Source: Bemisia tabaci
Lineage: Eukaryota > Arthropoda > Insecta > Hemiptera > Aleyrodidae
Length of the DNA stretch: 64,000 nucleotides
NCBI RefSeq assembly: GCF_918797505.1
Contig: NC_092797.1
Location: forward strand, 12,971,372 to 13,035,371
Direction: 5' to 3'
Part shown: in pieces, positions 10,130-22,307 of the stretch
How the letters are laid out: each line of letters begins with the position of its first letter
How positions within the stretch are numbered: position 1 is the first letter of the stretch
Position numbers and translations under genes: made by a program
The notes under the pieces: model-generated
The model's database searches: none
Told to the model about the DNA's origin: nothing
What the model saw: only the letters and a program-made list of their open reading frames with translations

Positions 10130-11384
10130 TCCCCCAATCAGGACTACGTAATATACTACTCATCCATTTTTGTAAGTAAAAAATAACGCAAAAGTTGAAC
10201 GGGTTCGTGTAAGATACAGTAGCGGCTCCCATTTTCGTTGTTGGAGATCTCTGTAGGCTTGACGGGGTCGCTACCGCTCCTAGTAATCCGGATCCTTATT
10301 CTTCAGCGAGCAGATAATAGAAACTATGTCAGCACAACCAGACAAGACATAGCCTTATCTTCACGATACAACACATTGCATTTCGATGTCTTATCGGGCT
10401 ACTTTAAACTTTCAATAATCTGCCCACAGGTGCTTAAAAAAATACTGAACCCTCGGAAAGTCTATGGGAGGCCCTAAGTCTCTTTTATTTATAATCTCCT
10501 TATCAAGGCGCTCTATTCCCAATGCAGGACGTACTACAGTATTGCGACACCCATTTCGATTAGTATGACAACCATGGAAAAGCACCGGTTGCCAAACGGA
10601 TCATTTTCCCGCCCGAGTTTTTCCCGGGGCTCCAGTATGGTCGGGCCATGCACGGCCATCAACTGCCGACTTGATGACTCGAGTTGTCGGGAGCCGGCAC
10701 TTGGCCGCACTCAGCTGGCAAATTATCGGCATTCATCAAAGGCTTTTATGGTTAAACGGCACGTAGCCAACACGCTGGCAGCCATCACCGCGAGGTTTTT
10801 CTCACGGCCGAGCCGTAGGCTAAATTGTTTAGCCTCGTTCTCCTCGCTGCACGCGCCTGCATCGCCATGCTCGGCACGCCGCCATGCAAGCCTCCAACGC
10901 CTGAATTATATCGTTAACTTAACCCTTGCACATACTTAAGGCCGCGGTGCACCTGCCTTTTCGGCGAGCGCTCGCGTCTAATTGAGCGCTAGGCGTTGGA
11001 GATAAAACGCACTCCGCACGGATGAGAAAAGCTTGCACACTAGAAAATTTCCGTGTTTATGGTTACTGTGATGTATTTTTTTCGGTCAGATCACCTAAAA
11101 GACTACAGGAAGAAAGTGTCCTGCTGAATTATGTACTCATGTTTCCCTCGATGTCATTCTAAGGTTGCGACTTGCGAGTGATTAGCGAATTGGCCTATCA
11201 CCAGTAGGATGCAGGTTCAATCTCGGCGGTTTGCGTCCCATTTTTAACGAGGTTGCAAATTGTCAATCCAAAGCCCCTGCACACTAAAATACAGGTTAAA
11301 TCCTAAGATTTTCTTCCATTTTCGTTTGATACCGCATATCGCTTTGGAGTTCGAATAGCTGGAGGAGAGGGTTACTCATGTTTT
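10130..11384. other. Non-coding; GC-rich island and a tRNA-like box pair
   Basis: The 10,560-10,990 part is GC-rich and free of window repeats; its 124-codon frame has no domain. At 11,177-11,228, TAGCGAATTGG resembles a pol III A box and GGTTCAATCTC resembles a B box. Their spacing is too short for a real tRNA. This could be the worn head of a SINE, but I am not sure. Confidence 0.3.
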
Positions 11385-11729
11385 TGACTGGACCAGAGAC
11401 AAGAGACCCTCCTAGCGACAGGTGGAAGCTTTTACTCTCGGGGTTTCAACAATTTCTTCTGGACAATTTTTAGGGAACAACAGTCATCACCCTAGTTTCG
11501 GCTGTTGACTTACCTACATGGTCAATGATGAGCTTCGGATGACGTCATGAGCCAAACAAGTTTCCCAAACGTCGGCCATTTTCGGCTTGTTTGCAAAACG
11601 AAACTGCCAACACGTTGTTGAACATCAACAGTGTAGGTAAATCAACAGTAGAATGCTGAAGTCCCGAAAGTAAAAGCTTCCACAATGGCCAAGATACTAG
11701 TGGAGGGTCTCTTGTCTCTGGACTGGACA
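11385..11729. repeat. Foldback element R
   Basis: The left arm (ACCAGAGACAAGAGACCCTC, then GTGGAAGCTTTTACT and TCGGGG) is repeated in inverted form at about 11655-11727. A second inner pair, GTTGACTTACCTACA near 11505 and TGTAGGTAAATCAAC near 11630, extends the symmetry. The outer arms are roughly 60-75 bp with small indels. No coding frame belongs to it. Confidence 0.7.
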
Positions 11730-12736
11730 GATATCATTTCTAGTGACTGAATAAACTTTTCAACAAATTTCAGGCCAAAATCCAGCATATCAACGAAAGT
11801 TTGACCGTTAGAGTCCCGACCACTTTCTCTCTCCACTTGGAAGTTGGGCATCAAGCTTGAGTAGAAAGGGAATTAGGTTACTGCAAGGGTTTTTTTCCAT
11901 TCAATCCTTTCTTTTTTAGTCAGAAGTCGTTGTCTCACCTATAGAATTGATCGTTCTTATTGATTTTAATGGAGGAAAAACAGTGTTTGTGCCTCGCGAG
12001 AATCATTTCTACGAAATGTCAATGCTTTCGCCTGGAATCATCTAATTATTCGAAAAAAGCTCCCGGGCGTAATTGAGAGACATTTTTCCAGTACGTGTTA
12101 GTGTATGCACTATGCACCTCCATATCCAATCCAATATGCCCGTATGATTTCCCCGCAGCGACGGGGTTAATCACGTTAGCAAGTTTGTCATAACTATGAG
12201 CTAAAAATGAACGGTATGATCTTCGGTCTCATGGTGTTCCTTCATCACGAGTTAAACGCATAGAGCTTGTTGAGTTCGAAATTAATTCAACCTAACTATA
12301 ATTGGCACCTCGTTTCTTACCGGAAAGTTTGCGCAAGATTACGTGGTTAAATCAAACTTATACGACTCCCCCACTTGAAAGAATAAAACTTAAAACTGCA
12401 TTTCCGAAATGTTTGAGTGCACCTACGTCTTTCTAAGATTTTTGAGTTCTGTTATTCACGCAAAGTTTCCGGCAGGAGAAGTATCTGGTTTGTCCTCTGA
12501 AAACAGTGGGTTGGTGCAAAGAATCACTCCGTGAGAGTATTCTGTTTCGATCTTGTTAGTAACACACGCTTCAATGATTCCAATAGCTTAGTGTCAAAAG
12601 TTTACAATAAGCCGGAAACTCAGACGAACTCTCGTGCAACAGCTTACACAACCGCCAAAAATGTTCGAGAATAATTATTGTGCAGGTATTACAAGTTCTC
12701 AGAAAGGTAGGTGCAATCAACGCATCAGTGAATGAT
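11730..12736. other. Non-coding stretch, nothing recognised
   Basis: Mixed composition, with no terminal repeat, RNA or domain-bearing frame seen. Confidence 0.4.
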
Positions 12737-13514
12737 ACAACTATTTTAACGCCTACGTAACTCCCGGTTGCGTCATTCACAATTGAAGGCGCACTGACGT
12801 TGCCGGCTCATAAGTGAAGCCAGAAGCGGCGACTCGACTATTCGTTTCTGAAGGCTCTCTCTGAACAGTATCAGGCGCCTCACGACGTATGTTTCTCAGT
12901 TACGATTGTCTGGAGTTTATAACGCTGTTTTTCCTCCATTTAAATCCATTAAAGTAATTAAGTCTACCATTAACGTTTAATCTACATAGGGTGTAATGAA
13001 CGCAACCTAAAATGACCAACTTGTCGCATAAGCCACTTTGTACTGCACTCAGCAGTTTATGTAACCTACTTATGTATACAACCGCGCTGTCACCAAGACA
13101 GCGTGCGGTCAGTGTTCAGTCTTCTTCAATAAAGACATTGTGACTCAACTCCGTTCCCTTTGTTTGCGGCATTTGAAATGACATAACATAAGGCTGCAAG
13201 GTAATCTTAGTGCCTGAAAGGGCAGCTCCGAAGATTATGAAAAACCACTGGTTGCGCAACCAACACATACAACTATTTGAACACCTACGTAACCCCCGGT
13301 TGCGTTATTCAAAGTTGAAGGCGCATTATAGCCTGTCCTTGCGGAAGAAGCCGTAGCATAGATATGAATTACTTGTTCGCCATCCTGTACGACAACTATT
13401 TGAACGCCTACGTAACCCTCGGTTGCGTCACTCAAAATCGAATGCGCACTATAGCTTGTCTCTCAGGAAAAAGTCGAAGAAGAGCTACGAATTACTTTTT
13501 CGCCGTCCTGTACG
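12737..13514. repeat. Dispersed/tandem repeat with ACAACTATTTGAACGCCTAC core
   Basis: Units begin at 12737, 13269 and 13392, each carrying ACAACTATTT, CCTACGTAAC and CGGTTGCGT. The last two are in tandem with a period of 123 bp and also share GAATTACTTxTTCGCCxTCC. The first unit is about 530 bp away and keeps only the left half. The intervening 12.8-13.26 kb contains no other feature that I recognise. The GC-richer stretch 13515-13926 has a 125-codon frame (13364-13741) without a domain. Confidence 0.7.
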
Positions 13515-13926
13515 TAACTTACAATTTCGTAACTCCACGCGACAACGCTGTCCAACCGCGTCAATGTCAATACGACCCGGGTGAATGCAATTACGCTCGA
13601 ATGTTATTGCTAAATAAGAACGCTGAAACGCCCTTCCCGCGCCCCCGCCCACAATCCCTCATTTCTTCCCCGTTCCTCGGGGATAACAATGCGAATTCAT
13701 TACATAATACACCTGAAGCACGTATGCTTTGCACACTGTAGAGCCACATCTTCTCGGTGAAGGTGGGTTCCACCGCGGCCGACTCGTGCCGAAAAATCAC
13801 CGCGCGCTACATGCATCCAGATTGCATCGCAGTTTTCTTAATTTTAAAAACGTAGCAAGCCTGCGCGAGTTGAAAAGGCACCAGGGTTGGTTTCAGGCTA
13901 GGTCTTGAGCGTTTCCTGGAAATGTT

Positions 13927-15932
13927 GGTTGGGTGGATTTCTGTAGATTTTCATTTTGCTGTCGCCGGATGATTTCGAGGCGGTAATCTACGGAATATGT
14001 CTAACTTATTTTTTTTTACACTTCGGTAGGTCTTGGCAATCTTAAAAAATTGTTAAATCTACTTTAAATGCCGAAGCATATTTTCGGGATTTTTTTTAAT
14101 AGTGCAAATGTCAACTCCGGCTAATGTCGCCAGGCTAAATTCGAACACAAGAACTGTTCTGCTGACTTTTTGGCGGAGTCCTGCACAATTTTGATGCTTT
14201 ATTTAAATTGTTGAATAGATGGGGTCTACTGAAAAATTGTTAGAAAACTATTTAAAAGTCTGGGGAACGTGCACCATACATAGAAAGTTGTGTCGCTAGC
14301 TTTGGTGTCAACTCCGGCGGGGCTATTTTCACGCATTCCGGAGCAAATAGCTGATAGTGCGCGCGTAGGGTAGCCATCATGATTGTGTTTTTTCAAGAGT
14401 TGGAGGTCCCGGGCTATCGGAAACACTACTTTGATAAACATAAGTAAACCTTTTCTGCATCAAATATTTGGATTTCTAAAAATGGTAATTTGAAACTGTC
14501 AACTCCATTTATATTAAAATTTCATACTGGGGAAGTGGCGCCAGTGATATAATTCAGTATATGATGTACCTGCACGATCGAACCTCAAAACAATCGGTTT
14601 TGTTTGTATTCTGCACATTGGACACTTTCTTTCCCGCGAAAAACACTCAAATGTCAACTCCGGCCGCGTCAACTCCGACCTTGTCAACTCCGGCCCAATG
14701 ACGTTTAACGTTATTAAGCTGAACTTTATTCGACATTCGTGTAATATTTTTGTTCAACTGTTTGTTCCAGTTCATTAGATTTCAGTCTTTAGCTAAACAT
14801 TCGTTATTTTTTCAAAAAACTTTGTCTTATAATTTCACCTATGTCAACTCCGGCCCAATGACGTTTAACATTGTAAAACATAGCTCTTATTTGACATTCG
14901 TGTAATATTTTTGTTCAATTGTTTGTCCCAGTTCATTAGAGTTCAGTCTTTAGTAAAATATTTGTTATTTTTTCAAATAACTTTATTTTGTAATTTCATT
15001 TCTGCCAACTCCGACCTTATCGATTCCGGCCCAATGGCGATTAACGTTGTAAAACTGAGCTTTATTTGACATTCGTGTAATATTTTTGTTCAATTGTTTG
15101 TTCCAGTTCATTAGATTTCAGTCTTTAGTTAAACATTCGTTATTTTTTTAAATAACTTTGTTTTGTAATTTCGTCTATGTCAACTCCGACCTTGTCGACT
15201 CCGGCCCAATGACGTTTAACGTTGTAAAACTGAGCTTTATTGGACATTCGTGTAATATTTTTGTTCAATTGTTTGTTCCAGTTAATTAGATTTTAGTCTT
15301 TAGTTAAATATTCGTTATTTTTTCAAATAACTTCGTTTTGTAATTTCATCTATGTCAACTCCGTACTACCTGTCAACTCCGGCCATCGGTGAAAAAACGA
15401 CTGTAAAGACAATTTTTTTAAGAATCAAATCGGTTTTATGAGAAGATTAGTTTAATTAAGGGTATCATTGAGAGTTTTAATGCATTTTCAGTATCTTTGA
15501 TTGGTTTTTTTCTTAGGAGGATTAAAATAAAAGTGCGTTTTTCAGAATATTAAGCCTTTTCCGTACTGAAATTCCAAAAATGACCATTTGTAAGTCATTT
15601 TAAAGTATTATCCTCATCATTTTTTTATTCACTCGACTTCTCTTACTTGAAAAAGCAATAAAAAACCTTAAGTTGAAGGAAAGAAGCCTTGCAAGTACTA
15701 AATACAGGATGTGAAATGAGACTGGCTGGAGTTGACAAAGTAGACTTTTTTCGTTCACTTACTAGCAAAAAAAAAAAATTGGCCCTACAGAAGTTGACCC
15801 CTCCACTTAAATATGATTCTACATAGTATACTACTTCTAAAAAATGCTTTGTGGATTACCTACTGTAAAATTTTTTTTGAAGGAAAAAAAATTCCCAAAA
15901 TGAAAATCTACAGAAATCTACCCGGTTGATGG
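13927..15932. mobile_element. 2 kb TIR element U with GTCAACTCCG motif array
   Basis: The ends are inverted copies of each other: GATTTCTGTAGATTTTCATTTT-like sequence at about 13937-13958, and its complement at 15898-15919. The similarity continues after an indel (GGTAATCTACG against GGTAATCCAC). Inside, the 9-mer GTCAACTCC occurs in one orientation at 14110, 14307, 14498, 14653, 14668, 14683, 14843, 15179, 15353 and 15372. There is a variant at 15003, and an inverted copy lies at about 15727. No transposase frame is present, so the element is non-autonomous. Confidence 0.6.
14691..15370. repeat. Tandem array inside U, period 160-176 bp
   Basis: CGGCCCAATG starts units at 14691, 14851, 15027 and 15202. 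Each unit continues through CATTCGTGTAATATTTTTGT and CAGTCTTTAG to an AT-rich tail ending in TAATTTCA, then GTCAACTCCG again. The units are very alike, which suggests recent expansion. Confidence 0.85.
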
Positions 15933-15948
15933 AGTAGGCAAGAACGTT

Positions 15949-16111
15949 GCGGTGGCGTGGCGTGAATTGCGATGTATCGATTGTTATGCCAAACTTATAG
16001 TAAAGAATCGATTATTAAGGTGTTCGCTGCGAACACCCTATTTATCGACCCTTTTCCATTGGTTTAAATGGCATAACAATCGATGTATCTCAAAGCACGC
16101 CACGCCACTGG
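15949..16111. repeat. Palindromic MITE family E, copy 2
   Basis: It starts GTGGCGTGGCGTGAA, ends with CACGCCACGCCACTGG, and has GGTGTTCGCTGCGAACACC at the centre. It is better preserved at its right end than copy 1. It starts 17 bp beyond the right end of element U. Confidence 0.85.
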
Positions 16112-16146
16112 AAAGTTGTGCTCATTTTTTCTCCTCGGCTGAAATT

Positions 16147-16403
16147 CGTCATTCTCGCACGAAGGAACGTAACCCTTTTCTAGGGTTGCGAAATTGGCCC
16201 AAACAATTCAATTTTTTACAAAAATGTACCAGTGCAATTTTTGTTCAAAATACTACTGATTTTTGCGTGAGATCACAGGAAAAATACGGAAATTCGCTGT
16301 AAGAAAGTAAGTGTTCAAGATTCCTTTGTCAGAAATGCAATTTGCGGATGTAAATTTGGCAGCATTGTAATACGGTTACGTTTTTTTGTAAGAGAAACGA
16401 CGA
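16147..16403. repeat. TIR element family D, copy 2
   Basis: The left end has CGTCATTCTCGCACGAAGGA followed by ACGTAAC and GTTGCGAAATT. The right end has the complement AATTTGGCAGCATTG, GGTTACG and AAACGACGA. The interior shares ACTGATTTTTGCGTGAGATC with the other copies. Confidence 0.65.
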
Positions 16404-18057
16404 AACCTGGAAAATATGGCTTCTAAATATATTATCGAGGAAGGAATAATGTTATCACTTTTAAAGAAAGCATGCTTGGAGAGAGAACGTTCGGTTCATA
16501 TTAAAAACCGAAGTTTTCCTGTGGAGATAACCGAAATTTTCGGTCACAGAAACCAACATTCGGTGCAATTAAGCGAGAGTCGGATTCTCTGACTGGAAAC
16601 TTTGGTTACCTAAACCGAGGGCGTTCAATGTAAATCGAAGTTAAGTCCGTATAACCAAAGTTCTTTTTGCCCCAAATGCGCTGAATTTTCTTCATCGTGC
16701 ACAAGATTTTCTTCGACAACGTCGAACAATGACGTTCATTTCTGTCACTTCAGGGGAAAAAAGACATAAATAAAACATTGCTGGAGATTCTGAACAATCG
16801 CAATCGAAATACGTATTTTCAACTTCCATCATCAAAATGTGGCTGGCAGAGCGGGTAGAGCCTTCATAATTTATTCGGCATTGAAACTTGGCGATCGGAC
16901 AGATTATGTTTCGCCGATCCAGGTAAGGATTTAACCAACGGAACATAATCTGGGATACGTAGAAGTGACCGAAAGTCAGGTTGATTTAGCGCCGAGTGAT
17001 TTCGAGGCATATTCATTGTTAACAAGACACGAAGTGCTCCGAGAGGCAGGGTTCCGACTCCGCGAATCCTGAATTGTGTATGTTCAGCTGACCCTGAATA
17101 GAGTAGGCAAAACTCCGCCGAACAGGCGACCCGTATACGCGAGCTCGAATTAACTGCTAGATTTATTTCGGAGATAGCAAATAGTGTGATTTAATTTGGA
17201 AGTTAAATTGAGTTATTTGTGGGCGAGTCCTGATATTCTCCACGATCTGACAACCCTGAATCTTATTCTACAGTTAGAGTCAGGTTTTGCGACCGTACTT
17301 TCAATTTTCAACTCAATTCAGCCGGCTCCTGGACCGGCCCCGCTTGTTCTTCCTTTGTTCCCTGAGAAACTAAATTTAATGGCTGCAAAAAATGAATGAA
17401 AAAATTAATTAATTCTTGCGGAAGAGACGAGTGACTTTCCAATTAATTTTTTGCCTCGGATTTGGTCTCTGCGGTAACTGTTAATCCTGCATCTGACTTT
17501 CGCTTAAAACATCTCAAGCTGTTTTTTGATGGCGGCTTTTGTGTGGAAGTTGCACGCCACCTCCACTAAGTGTTTCTTAGCCAACACCATTAAACCTTCA
17601 CACATTTTTTTGCGATTTTTAAATATCAAATCTGTAAATGCGGTGTTTGAATACATTAATTGTCACATTGTCATGTTTAACAGAAATGTTTTTTTACCCT
17701 CAGCATCGGTATGTAGCCGTTATTTTTAGATTCTGCAGAGGGCACTGTCTTTTTAATTCCATGTTTTGAGGGTGGAGTGTAAAAATAAGAAAAAACAAGC
17801 AGTGAACTCCAACACAATGTGTTGATAAGGCGCGTCATTAACTCGCACATATCAACCCCTTTAGTTTTCATTTACAGAGATTTCAAAATAGGCAAACAGC
17901 ATAAAAAGAGAATTCACGATCCAACACTGCGAGGTCAAAGACGCACCTTGACGAGACCGTGTATTGTGAAAGTAGAAAGCTATTCGATCGAATTTAAGTT
18001 TTTTGATCTGCCTCAAGCAAAATCTTATCAGATTCTTGAAGAAAAGTGCTACGGAAT
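16404..18057. other. Non-coding; short ACCGAAGTT-rich patch
   Basis: Between 16,490 and 16,670 the motif AACCGAAGTT and close variants recur several times, some inverted. A similar patch lies at 24,805-24,890. The rest shows no feature. Frames at 16692-16946 (minus) and 17819-18064 (plus) carry no recognisable domain. Confidence 0.35.
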
Positions 18058-19091
18058 AATTTAAGCGAAGAAAGGAAAAATTCTGTCGAACTCCTAGAAG
18101 ATAAAGTCGATTTAAAGGTATTTTGGGGCTAAAATACCCAAATCACCGGTAGTAAAAATCCCGTTATATTATTGAAAAGAAATTGACTCGATATAAATGC
18201 AATTGCATTAAATACGTCTTGATTTTGTTATTTTAAACGTCTTTCCATGCAAAGAAGTTCAACCATGTCGTTGCTTTATTCATTCATGAATTGAAAGTAA
18301 GCAATCTACATCCCGAAAATCTACTGATTTGCCGTAAAAAATTGCAGAAACTTGATATACCAGGTCGATGCACCCACTCGTTGAATTTACCAACCAATTT
18401 TGTGAGTGCAAATGTGTAAGAATCAATATGCTATAGTCATTTTGGGTGCATTTATTTTTCATGAAACAATAATAATTTCAATCCCGAAAAACCATCAATT
18501 TTCCGTATAAAATCGAAAAAATCAAAATATGTCAACTCCCCGACGTGAAAATTAGATTCTACGTATGTAAAATGTAAATACTTATGTATCGATATGCTGA
18601 ACAGAACTATGTGTGGACAGTCAGAAGCCCGCGGCAACATTAATTCAACAGAAAAACTGTAAAAATTAGATAGGATTTTAGCCGCTTTGCCCGCCTCTCC
18701 TCGCTACTTACAACAAACCGTTCTTATACTCATCTCAAAATTTTTCTCAGAGCTTTGGGTTATTATCAGCTTCCATTTAAACTCCGGTTCGATGGCCGAA
18801 TCGGCTGCCAAAAAAGCAAGCCACTGTTGAGGGGTTCTATGAGAAATTCGTGATATTATCGGCTCTCAGGAAATCACCCCATGGCTAAAATTGGTGGTAT
18901 AAATGTTTAAGTGCTTAAAATAATCGTATTCAAGAAACTAAGGAATTAAACTATGGAGTCAATTTCTTTTTAATAATATAACGAATTTACTACCGGTGAT
19001 TTAGCTATTATAGCCCCAGAATACTTTTAAAGCGCCTTTGCGTTCCAGAATCTCGACGGAATTTTTTTTTTTTTTTTTTTTTGCTTAAACG
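18058..19091. mobile_element. 1 kb foldback element Q
   Basis: The left end (TTTAAGCG, then TTCTGTCGA, TTTAAAGGTATTTTGGGGCT, AAATCACCGGTAGTAAA, GAAATTGACTC) is repeated in inverted form at about 18955-19091. That gives arms of about 130 bp. The right arm carries a 22-base poly-T insertion. In the interior, a unit with ATCCCGAAAA and TTTxCCGTA at 18308 recurs at 18480. A lone GTCAACTCC lies at 18533, recalling element U. No transposase is present. Confidence 0.7.
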
Positions 19092-20300
19092 ATTCAAGAA
19101 ACATTGTAGTTAAAAATATAAAGATTTTTCGATTTGGACGTATGAAAAATGTTTAACTCGTTCAGGCACACCGTGTATTGTATGGAGTACTGCTGTTATT
19201 CGACCGTTGTCTTCAGGTCAAAATTCTTACAAAGAAGCCCCTTGCAAGAGGCAAATTTTTTGTAATTTCTCCCAGTTTTTTCAGCGTTAGGTATATAAAT
19301 GAATTGTTTGTCAAATTTTGAGGTCAATTATATTTAATTGTAATTTATACTTTCTTTTTTTTCCCCTTCATTTTATTTTTCGTATCGAGGAGTCGAGGTT
19401 TTGTTGATTTCTTCGGATTTCGATTACTGTAACTTCTCTTCTATTCGGCCGATTTTTATGAATGAGGTCTCTTTTTATTTGTGTTTTAACGGAGAGTAAG
19501 GAAAAAATTGCTAAATACATGCGAAACAAATTTTTTTTGAAAATTGGATGAATCCTAGCGTGACGGTGAAATGGTTAATGAAGCGTGAGTAATTGGGGTA
19601 CGGGTATCGGCCGCGTTGGGACCCAAGGCCCATTGTTCTTCGTGACGCCGACGCAGTGATCAGGAGCGTGGGGACGAGAGGGCTTAGTGGACTCCTGTAT
19701 GAGCCACGTTTAGCAAATGGTCTAATGAGTCTCGAGGCTCATCACAGATTGCACTTACCACTATCCTGGTGGCCCCGGCTATCAGAGCAAGGAGTACCAA
19801 CTTTTGAAAAGGATAACAGTGTTGTGGAGATATGTCAAAGCAACGTTGTGAACAAAACGGAGTGAGTGAAATTCTCATTCAAGGAGTGCCGAACTGGTCA
19901 GCCATCCTCGAATCAGTTCGCTTGCTTCCGCTTATATATGCATATTTTAAATCAGCGCGCCCCATTCTAAGGTTTTTTTAAAAAAAACCAAGAAACGTAG
20001 ACTCTTGGTATTCATTACACATAAACTAGCGAGCCCCAGAATGAGAAACAAATTTTAATCATTATTATTGACGGATTAGTAAACTTTTTACACGCTTTGG
20101 AAAATCTCAGAAGTTCGCGGTAGTCACTTTTCGGTAAGGAACTAGGGGACTCGGTTATTGTATCGAGGGGGGGGTCGAAACGATCGCAAAGGCGGTATAC
20201 TACGTATACGCGCCAAAAAGAGAAAGAAGAAAAAACGCTACATATTGCACACTATTTTTGAAGTCCCGGACTCTCTCACGATGCTCTGACTTGTTTCAAT
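19092..20300. other. Non-coding stretch, nothing recognised
   Basis: A 90-codon frame at 19593-19865 has no domain and no repeat partner. There is a G-run near 20168. No mobile element ends were seen. Confidence 0.35.
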
Positions 20301-20309
20301 TTTTTAACG

Positions 20310-20840
20310 CGATTCAAACTTTAAAATGATGCGAATCGTCGAAAGGGAACAATACCACCTTGATCAGTTGCTCTCATTAGGATCATTTCAGAACCTCCAT
20401 AAAAACATAGAAAAATAAATAATTTTGAATCGAGGAAGGTATGAGCCATATGTTAAACTTTAAAATGGTGCAATTTGTGACGAGACAATACTTTCATGAT
20501 CCATTGCAATCATTTACATCGGAGTATCATAGATTTAGAAATCGATTTCACATTCCTCCCAGATATTATTTAGTGTATAAACTTCTCCACTCTGGCTAAA
20601 AGAATGTCTGAAATGTATTACAAATTTTGAAAAGAAGTAAGTAATTATTCGAAATTTGATTTATTATCGCAGCCACTAAACAGCGGTGAAGACGAGAAAA
20701 AATGCAAACACTTAATTACATTTAAATTTCGCTACTTTGACTAAAAAAAGGCTGAAATATTTTACAAATTTTGAAAAAAAGTATGTCATCAATCGAAATT
20801 CGAGTTAATATCGTAGCCACTGAGCGGTGGTATGGAGACA
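20310..20840. repeat. Two pairs of diverged tandem repeats
   Basis: ACTTTAAAATGATGCGAATC at 20318 recurs as ACTTTAAAATGGTGCAATTT at 20456. Separately, a block with TTACAAATTTTGAAAAGAAG at 20618 recurs at 20760, with AATCGAAATTCG, TATCGxAGCCACT and CAGCGGTG after it. Both pairs have a spacing near 140 bp, so the two halves may have arisen in the same way. Confidence 0.6.
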
Positions 20841-22050
20841 AGCGAAAGTATAATTGCTCAATAGAGCTCCGCCAAGAAGAAAGGAAGAAGAAGGAAAGGA
20901 TAAAGCCAGCCAAACAAACGGCTGGTCAGTCTCAACGAACAAAGTAGGGCAGAGAGACTATCGCTTCACACGAGTTTCGACAGGGCGCCGAAGCTTTCCG
21001 CACGTATCGAAATTAGGTTAGGTGAAGTTTCAGCGACGGGTTCTGCTCCATTCAACTTTATGTAGCGTATGCTAAGATTCCGAACTTTTTCAACGTTATT
21101 TTCCCGCGATCGAGGATATTTCAGAGTGCTCGTCTCGCAGGAAAGGTTACGCGAAAACTTTACGGCAGAGGTGTGTGTTATCTTCGCTTGCAGCCGGTCG
21201 GAGAGTGCAAAAGGTTGTGATGGGGTGCATGATATTATATTTTTATAACTTTGACTCTTGGATTTATGAGTTATTATTGTTATACATTTTTATTGTAGAT
21301 TTATGACCGCGAATTTTCAACGTTCCAAATGCAATTTCAATGTCAAGGCATACAACCGAATTAATTTTAAAATACGGCATCTTATAACGTATCCTTAACG
21401 TAAACACGAAACTTTTCTAGGCCGTGATTAATTTGATATTCAACGTAAATTCATATTTCTCTCTACAATTTTTGGCATAGAATCCTCTCCTCCAATGTTT
21501 TTGAAATGTACGTGATTGTGATTATGCACATCGGGTTCAACGTTGATAGATGGATAGACTTATCATCTCGCAGGAAATCGTCTGCAGGCACCTAAATACA
21601 GATACTACTTTACTTGCACGTGCATTTAAACAGAGACCGTTCAATTTGGTGTGGAGGCTTCGATAGACGATCTAAGTTTAAACAAATACCAATTAAAATA
21701 GACTATTTGATGACTGTTGGTCACCATGTTATATTCTTCTTTAGTCAAAATTGGACAGCCCGTCCACTTTTGATGAAGCTCCATATTTTATCATTTCCTG
21801 TTGCATGAAACATTTCTAGCAAGTTTTCATCTAACAATAAAACATCGTGACGATTTTAGGACTGATGACTCCCGACATTTGGATAGGAATCGGTTCCGAA
21901 GTTTGATCTCTATCGATGCCTTAAAAGTTACTTTTTTGGAGTCTACGCTGACTATCATAACCGACGACCAAAGAGTTGTGCAAATGGTCTAGCAATCCTA
22001 ACTTAATTTGCTAAACTCGCCTAACAAAATGCTCACCCTACCATTTGAAA
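20841..22050. other. Non-coding stretch, nothing recognised
   Basis: AT-rich from 21,220 onward. Small frames show no domains. No repeat partner in the window. Confidence 0.35.
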
Positions 22051-22307
22051 CGCGTCTAGTAGAAAGGAACCAAACCACATCAGCTTTTACCTTAAACTGG
22101 CCTATTTACTTTTTTTTTTTTTTAAAAAAAAGAACGTTTGTACAGATTCCATTGAACATTTTAAGTAATTTACTTAGAGGGAGAAATAAATTTCACTGAA
22201 ACTCGCACTAAAATCCGCACAACTGTCTTCTCGTAAAAAATTAAACTGCTCAGTTAAATTCGACAATAGCTGATAAGGCTTTGGCTATTTTCTGACTATC
22301 GCGGTCC
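22051..22307. repeat. Palindromic element family M, copy 1
   Basis: The left arm (CTAGTAGAAAGGAACCAAAC, ACATCAGCTTTTACC) pairs with the right arm (AATAGCTGATAAGGC, CGCGGTCC), with AATTAAACTG-type segments further in. It carries a T12 run. A more symmetrical copy lies at 35995-36251. Confidence 0.75.

Noticed and set aside
11170..11235. Possible tRNA gene
   Set aside because: A and B box-like sequences are present but about 12 bases too close, and no cloverleaf can be drawn; at most a worn SINE head.
16910..16930. CCAGGTAAGG as a third recursive splice site
   Set aside because: Upstream tract is not pyrimidine-rich and the 5' site deviates at the sixth base; too weak.
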